In this document: positions 1 to 6,426 of the stretch, piece by piece | Numbering within the stretch: the first letter of the stretch is position 1 | How the letters are laid out: every line of letters starts with the position of its first letter | Source of the DNA: Anaerolineae bacterium | Lineage (GTDB): Bacteria > Chloroflexota > Anaerolineae > E26-bin7 | Direction of reading: 5' to 3' | Length of the DNA: 10,279 bases | NCBI GenBank assembly: GCA_029933115.1 | Contig: JAOZOT010000095.1 | Location: 1-10,279 of the forward strand | The notes under the pieces: model-generated | What the model was told of the DNA's origin: nothing | Databases searched by the model: none | Seen by the model: the letters and a program-made list of their open reading frames with translations, nothing else | Made by a program: the position numbers and the translations under genes

Positions 1-21
1 CTCCTTGCAACAACACGAACA

Positions 22-74
22 GGTAAGTCCGCACGTAAACGTGGGCAAGTGATCGAGTGGGGCATGTTCCCACA
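22..74 (+). repeat. Dispersed intergenic repeat, copy A (53 bp)
   Basis: This 53-bp stretch matches the last 53 bases of the window at 52 of 53 positions; the only difference is A56 against G10261. A diverged inverted copy lies at 7434-7484. The unit contains two short dyads: CACGT-AA-ACGTG (32-43) and GTGGG-7 nt-CCCAC (57-73). All copies are wholly or mostly intergenic. Near identity over exactly this length suggests a mobile or conserved short repeat (REP/MITE-like or a structured element). The class is not recognised. It lies about 195 bp upstream of gpsA. Confidence 0.85.
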
Positions 75-108
75 CAGAAGAGGAAAATAGGGTGTTTGCA
101 GAGCTACC

Positions 109-133
109 ACACGAACACGAAAGACACGAAAAA
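109..133 (+). repeat. Degenerate CACGAA short tandem repeat
   Basis: The motif (A)CACGAA occurs three times in close succession (109-115, 116-121, 124-130) and once more at 13-19, just before repeat copy A. The array is short and imperfect, in an A-rich intergenic stretch with no convincing gene. Its function is unknown; it may be low-complexity sequence only. Confidence 0.35.
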
Positions 134-206
134 GACGCAGTTGAAAATATACCACAATCCAAAGCAAAGGGCAAATTCAGCCTCAACCCACCGTCCAGAC
201 AGGAAA

Positions 207-232
207 GCCCCCGTAGTCAACGGGGGCCTTTT
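207..232 (+). terminator. Intrinsic terminator upstream of gpsA
   Basis: A perfect 8-bp stem, GCCCCCGT (207-214) with ACGGGGGC (220-227), has a 5-nt loop. It is followed by CTTTT, and an AAA run precedes the stem. It would end a plus-strand transcript arriving from upstream or from the window's first 200 bases. It directly abuts the gpsA promoter. Confidence 0.75.
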
Positions 233-234
233 GG

Positions 235-263
235 TTGCCCAAATAGCTAATTCAGGCTATAAT
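235..263 (+). promoter_or_regulatory. Predicted sigma70 promoter of gpsA
   Basis: TTGCCC (235-240, 4 of 6 matches to TTGACA), a 17-bp spacer, then a perfect TATAAT (258-263). A start 7 nt beyond the -10 box falls at about 270, the A of the gpsA ATG. The message would therefore be leaderless. Only sequence matches support this. Confidence 0.65.
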
Positions 264-269
264 TATGAC

Positions 270-1325
270 ATGGTGAGAGAGCGTGTAACCGTCGTCGGCA
301 CAGGCAGTTGGGGCACAACTCTGGCCATCGTCCTGGCCCGCCACGGATTGGAGGTGACCCTTTGGGCCCGCACTGTGGAAGAGGCTAACGAGCTCGATAG
401 CAATCGTGCCAATGAAACATTCCTGCCTGGCGTTCGGTTCCCAGACAATCTGAGCGTCAGCCATTCCTTGCCAACAGCTCTGGAAGCCTGCGATCTGCTT
501 TTGCTGGTGGTGCCGGCTCAGCACATGCGGGAGAACGCCCGGCGAGTACGGGAACACCTTCGAGAAGGGACAATCGTCGTCAGTGCGGCCAAAGGACTGG
601 AGATAGAGACCACCCTGCGCATGACCGAAGTCCTCCAGGAAGAATTGCCCCCCCGTTTTCACCCCTACCTGGCCGTCCTCTCAGGCCCCAACCTGTCTAG
701 CGAAATAGTGGCCGGTCTGCCGGCCAGCACCGTCGTGGCCAGCAGAAACAATGAGGCGGCGCGCCTTGTGCAGGGGCTGATCATGACCCCCCAGTTCCGA
801 GTATACACCCATAACGACGTCGTCGGTGTGGAGCTGGCCGGCGCCTTGAAAAACATCATCGCCCTGGGAGCAGGCATCTCCGACGGCCTGGGATACGGCG
901 ACAATGCCAAGGCGGCTCTCATGACACGCGGCCTGGCCGAAATCGCTCGCCTGGGGGTGGCCGCCGGAGCTAACCCGCTCACCTTTGCCGGCCTGGCCGG
1001 CATTGGTGACCTGGTAGCCACCTGCGCCAGCCCTCACAGTCGCAATCACTACGTAGGAGAGCAGTTGGCCCAAGGGCGAAGCCTGGCCGAGATCCAGGCT
1101 TCGATGAGGATGGTGGCCGAAGGTGTACCGACCACCATTGCCGCCCTCCAGTTGGCCCGGCGCTACGGCGTAGAAATGCCTATCACCGAGCAGATGTACC
1201 AGGTTCTTTTCGAGGGCAAGGACCCGCGCCAAGCTGTGGTAGACCTGATGACCCGCGACGCTAAAGGCGAGCTAGAGGAATTTGACAAAAAAAGAGAAAC
1301 CCCTATAATGTTACGTACCCTATAG
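270..1325 (+). CDS. gpsA: NAD(P)-dependent glycerol-3-phosphate dehydrogenase
   Basis: GpsA reduces dihydroxyacetone phosphate to sn-glycerol 3-phosphate in the cytoplasm, the entry to phospholipid synthesis. The 351-residue product has the Rossmann motif GTGSWGTT (10-17), an SGPN segment (138-141), the catalytic-region Lys194 in GALKNIIALG, the GDNAKAALMTRGLAE block (210-224), GLAGIGDLVATC (241-252) and EGVPTT (284-289). I chose ATG 270 because the dinucleotide fold begins a few residues later. The frame stays open upstream to ATG 57, but that stretch covers a repeat, a terminator and a promoter and has no family homology visible. No Shine-Dalgarno precedes 270, and the -10 box ends 6 nt before it, which fits a leaderless mRNA. 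The family usually ends near residue 334; here about 17 extra residues follow, encoded by the promoter/operator region of the next gene. Confidence 0.95.
   Translation: MVRERVTVVGTGSWGTTLAIVLARHGLEVTLWARTVEEANELDSNRANETFLPGVRFPDNLSVSHSLPTALEACDLLLLVVPAQHMRENARRVREHLREGTIVVSAAKGLEIETTLRMTEVLQEELPPRFHPYLAVLSGPNLSSEIVAGLPASTVVASRNNEAARLVQGLIMTPQFRVYTHNDVVGVELAGALKNIIALGAGISDGLGYGDNAKAALMTRGLAEIARLGVAAGANPLTFAGLAGIGDLVATCASPHSRNHYVGEQLAQGRSLAEIQASMRMVAEGVPTTIAALQLARRYGVEMPITEQMYQVLFEGKDPRQAVVDLMTRDAKGELEEFDKKRETPIMLRTL
1282..1309 (+). promoter_or_regulatory. Near-consensus promoter of the repressor-thioredoxin unit, inside the gpsA 3' end
   Basis: Perfect TTGACA (1282-1287), a 16-bp spacer and perfect TATAAT (1304-1309). 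The predicted start is near 1316. It lies wholly inside the gpsA reading frame, which stops at 1325, and it should serve the CsoR-family gene at 1437. The match is strong enough to expect high basal activity, which fits control by the repressor operator at the start site. Confidence 0.8.
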
Positions 1326-1330
1326 GGGTA
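1316..1330 (+). promoter_or_regulatory. Putative CsoR/CstR-type operator overlapping the transcription start
   Basis: TACCCTATAGGGGTA contains the perfect palindrome CCCTATAGGG (1318-1327), with TA-flanked C and G tracts. CsoR-family operators are typically pseudo-palindromes with such C/G tracts and TAC/GTA ends. A wider dyad, ACCCCTATA (1299-1307) with TATAGGGGT (1321-1329), also covers the -10 box. Location at the start site of the repressor gene suggests autoregulation. Confidence 0.7.
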
Positions 1331-1364
1331 TCCAGAGGGTGACTTCCGCGAAGAAAAAAGAGGA

Positions 1365-1410
1365 GGTTTTCTGGACAGCGGCTTCGCCGTCCAGAAAACC
1401 ATAATTTTTT
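1365..1410 (+). terminator. Intrinsic terminator after gpsA and within the repressor leader
   Basis: GGTTTTCTGGAC (1365-1376) pairs perfectly with GTCCAGAAAACC (1389-1400), with an inner GGC-TTC-GCC helix, followed by ATAATTTTTT (1401-1410). It terminates gpsA transcripts 40 nt after the stop codon. It also lies downstream of the 1282-1309 promoter and upstream of the GTG at 1437, so it must be bypassed for the repressor and thioredoxin genes to be transcribed from that promoter. Confidence 0.8.
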
Positions 1411-1436
1411 GCCCCAGCATAAAGGAGAGGCAGAGA

Positions 1437-1763
1437 GTGGTAGAAAGACAGGAGATCACAGTGCGTCTCAGGAGAGTTGAGGGCCAGATACGAGGTCTTC
1501 AGCGCATGGTGGACGAAGAGCGCGATTGCGAGACCATCCTCGTCCAACTGATGGCTGCCCGCTCAGCTCTGGACAAAGTCGGCCTGCTCATTGTCAGCAA
1601 CTACATTGACGAATGTCTGTCTGGTGAAGACCCCAAAGTGAAAGAGCGGGTAATCCGCCCGCTGCAATTCATCTTATCTCGCTACTCTCCCTCTCTGGAA
1701 TCGGAGGAGCTTCTACCTTCAGAAGGCAGTTCAGCCAACGCGGATTCGCAGGGTAAAAACTGA
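1437..1763 (+). CDS. CsoR/CstR-family (DUF156) thiol- or metal-sensing repressor, CstR-like
   Basis: This 108-residue all-helical protein carries the family signature RLRRVEGQIRGLQRMVDEERDC (10-31) and a conserved ALDKVGLLIVSNYIDEC segment (44-60). Family members bind C/G-tract operators and dissociate when their cysteines bind Cu(I) or are oxidised by sulfane sulfur. Copper sensors have Cys-His-Cys. Here Cys31 and Cys60 are kept, but the His four residues before the second Cys is Tyr56. From memory, the persulfide sensor CstR also uses Cys31/Cys60 and lacks that His. I therefore favour a persulfide or other thiol-based sensor over a copper sensor. GTG 1437 is preceded by AGGAG (1423-1427) at 9 nt. 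A Ser/Glu-rich tail (about 88-108) extends beyond the usual core. The gene is 45 nt ahead of a thioredoxin in the same direction, likely cotranscribed. A small hairpin (1758-1774) spans its stop codon. Confidence 0.88.
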   Translation: MVERQEITVRLRRVEGQIRGLQRMVDEERDCETILVQLMAARSALDKVGLLIVSNYIDECLSGEDPKVKERVIRPLQFILSRYSPSLESEELLPSEGSSANADSQGKN

Positions 1764-1808
1764 ACCTGTCAGTTACAATCCATAAAATCGTGAGGAGGAA
1801 AAAAATCC

Positions 1809-2138
1809 ATGTCTGAACCAATCCACATTACTGATGACACTTTCGAGACAGAAATCATCCAATCGGCCATGCCGGCTATTGTTGACTTTTGGGCGGCGTG
1901 GTGTGGCCCCTGCCGTATGATTGCCCCAATCTTGGAGGAAATCGCCAAGGAGTACAATGGCCAGCTCAAAGTAGCCAAGTTGGATGTTGATCAGAACCCC
2001 CGCGTAGCGACTCAGTTCGGTGTCATGAGCATCCCGACCTTGATCCTTTTCAAGGACGGTGAGGCCGTGGAGCGGCTGGTCGGCTACATGCCCAAGGAGA
2101 GACTGCTGGAGAGAATAACGCCCCACCTGGAGGATTAA
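1809..2138 (+). CDS. trxA: Thioredoxin
   Basis: This is a cytoplasmic disulfide (and persulfide) reductase partner of thioredoxin reductase. The 109-residue single-domain protein has the active site WCGPC (31-35), the buried Asp26, the cis-proline in SIPT (Pro76) and the DGEAVERLVGY segment (83-93). Length and motifs are those of classical thioredoxin 1. There is no signal peptide. ATG 1809 has a strong AGGAGG (1793-1798) with 10-nt spacing. It follows the CsoR/CstR-like gene by 45 nt with no terminator between, so it probably belongs to the repressor's regulon. It ends just before a very strong bidirectional hairpin. No thioredoxin reductase gene is in the window. Confidence 0.95.
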   Translation: MSEPIHITDDTFETEIIQSAMPAIVDFWAAWCGPCRMIAPILEEIAKEYNGQLKVAKLDVDQNPRVATQFGVMSIPTLILFKDGEAVERLVGYMPKERLLERITPHLED

Positions 2139-2146
2139 ACCCGACT

Positions 2147-2186
2147 CAGCCAGATAGCCGAGGGCTTGCCCTCGGCTATCTGGCTG
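2147..2186. terminator. Bidirectional hairpin between convergent trxA and kinase genes
   Basis: A perfect 18-bp stem (2147-2164 with 2169-2186) closes on a CTTG tetraloop. The plus side is followed by a modest T run (GGGTTTTTGGG, about 2197-2207) rather than an immediate T tract. The position, 8 nt after the trxA stop and 44 nt from the kinase stop, supports termination for both strands. Confidence 0.75.
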
Positions 2187-2230
2187 GCACGCTGCGGGTT
2201 TTTGGGTTCCCCGGTATCCATCCCGGTCAA

Positions 2231-5200
2231 TTAATCAACGGCCAGGGGGATGGTAAAGCTGAAGGTGCTGCCCTGCCCCGGTTTGCTTTGAAACCACATC
2301 TGGCCTTCGTGCAGCTCCACGATGCTCTTAGCTATGGAAAGGCCCAAACCGGTCCCCGTAGTCTCGCGCACCACAGGATCGTCACCACGGAAGAACTTGT
2401 CAAAGATTCGCGCCTGGTCTTTAGGTGATATGCCAATGCCCGTATCGCTGACGCTCAAGCACAGATACCGAAGAGGGGGTTCACCTGAAGGAGCAGGTTC
2501 AGCCTCACCAGGCGGTGAACCGTCGGGCCACACAGCAGCCTTCACGCTGATCTTTCCCCCAGGCAGTGTATACCGATAAGCGTTGCTCATCAAATTGGTC
2601 AGCACCTGGATAAGACGGTCCTCGTCAGCCCGCACCGGGGGCAGGTCCTCGGGCACCTCGACCGTCAGAGTCAAATCCTTGGCTTTGATCCTCTCCTGCA
2701 TGGTCTGTACCACCTCTTCCACGACGGCCTTGATGGAGATGGGCTTGAAGCGCAACTTCAACCGCCCGCTTTCGATGCGGGAGATGTCCAGGAGGTCGCT
2801 GACCAGGGCATTCATCCGATCTACGTTGGACCTTATCACCTGTAAGAATTTCTGCTGCATTTCGCTTATCTCACCTGCGGTGCCCTTGAACAAGAGGTCA
2901 GCATAGCCCTTGATGGAAGTCATGGGGGTCTTCAGTTCGTGGGAGACGATGGAGACAAACTCGGACTTGGCTTCGTTGGCCCGTTTGAGATCGGAGTAGA
3001 GGCGTGCGTTCTCAATGGCAATAGCGGCGTGATCTGCCAGACGCATCATAAAGATCAGATCATCTTCATTAAAGGCAACCGGCTTTGAACTCTCCACACT
3101 GATCACACCCATCACCCGCCCCTCGCGCTGAATGGGTATAGTCAGTTGAGAGCGGGTCTCCGAGATAACACTGACGTAATCTGGGTCTCGAGTCACATCG
3201 GATACCAGGGCCGGCTGCCCTGTCTGCACAACGCGCCCCACGATCCCGCTATCAACAGGCCAAAGCTCCTCGGCGGACAATTTGTGTTCCCGCGGATAGC
3301 CACGGGTAGCCAGAAGCTGCATCCCCTCTCGCTCCTGGGTGACCATGCCAATCAGCCCCCCGTCTGCCCTGGTCATCTGTATGGCACAGTCCAGAGTAAA
3401 GTCCATGACTTGCTCGTAATCGAGAGTGGTGTTGAGCTGACGGTCAATCTCCTGCATAATGGCCAGTTCCTCAAGCCGTCTGGCCAGAGCCTGGTCGGTC
3501 ATGGTGTACAGGCGAGCGTTCTCGATGGCGATGGCTACCTGATCGGCCAGTGATTGCAGCACAAAAAGGTCGCTCTCGGTGAAGACGTTCACCCGCTCGC
3601 TTTGAACATCCAAGACACCCAGTATCCGCTCTCCACGGAGCAATGGAATAGCCAATTCAGCTTTGGTGTCGGGCAGGGCCGGATGGGGAAGGAAGCGTGG
3701 TTCCTTGCTCACGTCGTTGGCCAGCAGGAACTCGCCTCTGCCGGCCACCCAGCCAATGATCCCCTCCTCTCCGATTTTGAGCCGATGGCCCTCTCTGAGC
3801 ATGATCTCCCCTGCACGCCCGGTGCCCGCCCGCAAAACCGCCCGTTGGCTATCGGTGTCATTCAGGAACACCTGGACGTGGTAGTAGCCAAAGCGTTGCT
3901 GAATGAGCTCCACCACCTGGGCCAGCAGCTCGTCCAGGTTGAGGATAGAGACGATCTTCTGGCTGACTTCTCTGACAGTTTCCAGTTGAAGGGCTCTTTT
4001 GCGCTCTTCCTGGAAGAGGCCGGCATTCTCGACAGCGATGATGGCCTGGTTGGCCACGGTCTGGCAGAGTCTGATTTCTCCCTCGGTAAATTGCCGGTCA
4101 CGGTGGCTCTCACAAAGGTCAACGAAGCCTATCACCCTGCTCCTGACCATCAGCGGTATGACCAACGCTGTCCGTGCTCCGAGCCGCAGCAGTCGCGCCC
4201 GGTCGCCCTCGCCGGTGGTGGAGTCGCTGAGGCCAATGCTCAAAGGCCGGCGCGCCAGGAGAGCACCTTTGGTGATAGGAGAGTCCCCCAGCGGAAACGT
4301 CTCGCCGATAAGGGAAGCCCGTTCCTTCTCTGAGGCCCGGTGCCCAGCGTACTCAGCGATGACAGATGAGACCTGCTCGTCCATGTTGCACTCGTAGACA
4401 CGGACGCTGGTAGCGTCAACGATTTGGACCATCCGCCGGGCCAGGGTGCTCCACACCTCGCCTATCTCCAGGGTGGAGGAGATGGCTGCGCTGGCCCGGA
4501 AAAGGAGCGAGAGCTCACGCACCTTCTGCTGGGTCTCTGCGTGGAAACGGGCACTTTGAATGACGAGACTGGTCTGATCGGCCAGGGCTGAGAGAAAAGC
4601 CAAATCGTCCTGGCTGTAAAGGTCCCCACTCAACTTGGGCCCCAGAGCCAACCATCCGATCAACTGCCCTTTAATGTGCAAAGGGACGCAGAGTACCACC
4701 CCCAAGACCTCCAAACGTGCTTTTTCCTCAATCGAGAACTCTTCAGGGTACCAGTCCCCTTCTTCTCCGTGCAGGTAAAGAGGACCTTTGTCGGTTAACC
4801 AGCGCACAATTTGATCCTCTTCGCTGAAGCGGACCATCTGCATGACCTGAGACGAGATTCCTCTGGCCTTGCGGGAGATGTAAGCCCTCATGTATTGCTC
4901 AAACAGGATAACGGCGGTGCACTTGGCGTGCAGCACGTCTTGCACGCGCTCCACCAGCATATCCAAAAGGTGCGACAGGTCCAAAATGGTCGTCAGTTCC
5001 CGACTGAAATCCTGCAAGATCAAACGATAGTCTTTGCGGTCCTTGTAGAAGACGCTGTCAACCAGCAATTGCACCCTGTCTCTGAGCGGGCTTATAAAGA
5101 TCACCAGAACCAGGACGAATATGGCCAGGATGATCGGATTGGTCGCAGGAGAAGCGATGGCAAACAGCTTGCTGATCAGGCCGATCAACAAGAAGTAGGC

Positions 5201-6322
5201 CGCGGTGACTCCTAAAGTCAAAATGGAATAGGCCAGACCACGGCTGATCATCAGGTCTACATCAAGCAGGCGATAGCGCAGGAGAGCATAGGTCACGCAG
5301 ACGGGGAAAGCAATCAGAGGCGGACAGTACAGAAACGGTTGGAAGGGAAGCCCTAGTTGTAGAGTGGCCGAGACGGTCCAGAACACCAGAGGGGCAAAGG
5401 TGATAATGCTGCCCAACAGGATGATCCGAGCCTGATACCTAACGACGCCCGGAGGAGTGCGTAGCCGTGCGTACAGCAGGAAGGCGAAGAAGATCAAGAG
5501 CCCTAATCCAATGTAGGCGTAGCTCCAACGCCAGGGGGTAAAATAAGCTCGTGGATCAGGCGGGACAAACAGCGCGTACTCGGCCCAGGCGGCCAGGGCC
5601 AAGGCCGGCAGATAGGGGAGAAAACGCAGCGGGGGATAGCGTCTGATCAGAGTCGTCTCTGCCGGAAAGACCAGACCCAGGTGAGCTATGCTGGCCGCGA
5701 TCAAAGGGAGGGAGAACGTCCACAAAGGCACCAGGCGGTGGGTAGTAACCATGTCGAAAAAGGAGGCAGTGAATATAGCTGAGCAAGCGCAGAAGAAGCC
5801 AAAGGACTGCCCTCCCCGCGTGTTTCCCTTAAGATAGTACACCCACAGACCCAGAGCCAGGTAGATAAGGCCGATGAAGTAGGGAAGCCAGAAAAAAGAG
5901 ATGAAATCGCGCCGGGGAAAATCCATCAGCGTCACATTGACCCGGCGCTGACTCCAGCCTGCTCCCTCCTGGCTTTCTACAGTCAGGGTGACCTGACTGC
6001 CAGGCCCGGCTGCCTTGAGAACGCGCTCCAATTCAGCAGCGTTGGACACCGCCTGGCCGTTGACTTCCAGGATGCGGTCGGGGCCGGCCAGGCCGGCTAG
6101 CCATCCGCTCCACCCCTGGCCGTGCATACTGCTGACCACCATGGTGTGTTCTACAAGTACACCCATGAACGGAACACGAACCCAGCGTAAGGCCAGCCAG
6201 GGGGCAATGAGGTTGGCGACGATGGCCAGGGCGAAGGCCGAAATGAGAAGCACCTTCACGCCCCACGTCCAGAAGTTTGACTTCAGTTGCCGCTGGGTGA
6301 CGCTCGGTTGGCCCGGCATCAT
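2231..6322 (-). CDS. Membrane sensor histidine kinase: PDZ-like, multi-TM, four GAF domains, HisKA, HATPase_c
   Basis: This 1363-residue kinase should autophosphorylate on His1128 and pass the phosphate to an unlinked response regulator. Order: TM1 (about 22-48), an exported PDZ-like segment with GPDRILEVNGQAV (80-92), roughly nine more membrane spans (141-412), then four GAF domains ending in similar helices (near 590, 766, 935 and 1105, repeating about every 170 residues). HisKA follows with VSHELKTPM (1126-1134), then HATPase_c with N box NLMSNAYRYT (1243-1252), G1 DTGIG (1293-1297), F box FDKFF and G2 GTGLGL (1323-1328). All catalytic motifs are intact. A Pro/Gly/Glu-rich insertion (about 1266-1283) interrupts the ATPase domain. 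GAF ligands are not evident. ATG 6322 (or 6319) has AAGGGAG about 8 nt upstream. No response regulator is nearby, so it is an orphan kinase with its own promoter, 104 nt downstream of pfkA. Confidence 0.93.
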   Translation of the reverse strand: MMPGQPSVTQRQLKSNFWTWGVKVLLISAFALAIVANLIAPWLALRWVRVPFMGVLVEHTMVVSSMHGQGWSGWLAGLAGPDRILEVNGQAVSNAAELERVLKAAGPGSQVTLTVESQEGAGWSQRRVNVTLMDFPRRDFISFFWLPYFIGLIYLALGLWVYYLKGNTRGGQSFGFFCACSAIFTASFFDMVTTHRLVPLWTFSLPLIAASIAHLGLVFPAETTLIRRYPPLRFLPYLPALALAAWAEYALFVPPDPRAYFTPWRWSYAYIGLGLLIFFAFLLYARLRTPPGVVRYQARIILLGSIITFAPLVFWTVSATLQLGLPFQPFLYCPPLIAFPVCVTYALLRYRLLDVDLMISRGLAYSILTLGVTAAYFLLIGLISKLFAIASPATNPIILAIFVLVLVIFISPLRDRVQLLVDSVFYKDRKDYRLILQDFSRELTTILDLSHLLDMLVERVQDVLHAKCTAVILFEQYMRAYISRKARGISSQVMQMVRFSEEDQIVRWLTDKGPLYLHGEEGDWYPEEFSIEEKARLEVLGVVLCVPLHIKGQLIGWLALGPKLSGDLYSQDDLAFLSALADQTSLVIQSARFHAETQQKVRELSLLFRASAAISSTLEIGEVWSTLARRMVQIVDATSVRVYECNMDEQVSSVIAEYAGHRASEKERASLIGETFPLGDSPITKGALLARRPLSIGLSDSTTGEGDRARLLRLGARTALVIPLMVRSRVIGFVDLCESHRDRQFTEGEIRLCQTVANQAIIAVENAGLFQEERKRALQLETVREVSQKIVSILNLDELLAQVVELIQQRFGYYHVQVFLNDTDSQRAVLRAGTGRAGEIMLREGHRLKIGEEGIIGWVAGRGEFLLANDVSKEPRFLPHPALPDTKAELAIPLLRGERILGVLDVQSERVNVFTESDLFVLQSLADQVAIAIENARLYTMTDQALARRLEELAIMQEIDRQLNTTLDYEQVMDFTLDCAIQMTRADGGLIGMVTQEREGMQLLATRGYPREHKLSAEELWPVDSGIVGRVVQTGQPALVSDVTRDPDYVSVISETRSQLTIPIQREGRVMGVISVESSKPVAFNEDDLIFMMRLADHAAIAIENARLYSDLKRANEAKSEFVSIVSHELKTPMTSIKGYADLLFKGTAGEISEMQQKFLQVIRSNVDRMNALVSDLLDISRIESGRLKLRFKPISIKAVVEEVVQTMQERIKAKDLTLTVEVPEDLPPVRADEDRLIQVLTNLMSNAYRYTLPGGKISVKAAVWPDGSPPGEAEPAPSGEPPLRYLCLSVSDTGIGISPKDQARIFDKFFRGDDPVVRETTGTGLGLSIAKSIVELHEGQMWFQSKPGQGSTFSFTIPLAVD

Positions 6323-6370
6323 CAGGGTCTCCCTTGCCTAGCCGCAGGCTGCATTAGCTTCAGTACACCA

Positions 6371-6399
6371 AGTTTATCACAGGTGTCAAAGCCTGTCAA
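6371..6399 (-). promoter_or_regulatory. Predicted promoter of the histidine kinase gene
   Basis: On the minus strand, a perfect TTGACA (6399-6394), a 17-bp spacer and TAAACT (6376-6371, 4 of 6). The -35 box is the first half of an imperfect 10-bp direct repeat (AGCCTTGACA/GGCTTTGACA). A small CAAGGC/GCCTTG hairpin (6397-6414) overlaps the -35 box and might weakly end pfkA transcripts, but it has no T tract. Confidence 0.65.
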
Positions 6400-6426
6400 G
6401 GCTCACACGCCTTGAAGAAATAGAGG

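Noticed and set aside
22..74. CRISPR repeat unit
   Set aside because: Copies are kilobases apart, in both orientations, with no regular spacers and no cas genes.
57..269. N-terminal extension of the gpsA reading frame to ATG 57
   Set aside because: It covers a dispersed repeat, a terminator and a promoter, and the translation resembles no part of the GpsA family, which begins at the Rossmann strand after codon 270.
3554..4333. 259-codon plus-strand open frame opposite the kinase
   Set aside because: It is antisense to the GAF domains of the intact kinase and has no independent support.
6397..6414. Intrinsic terminator of pfkA
   Set aside because: The stem has only 6 bp, lacks a T tract and overlaps the kinase -35 box; it is noted under that promoter instead.
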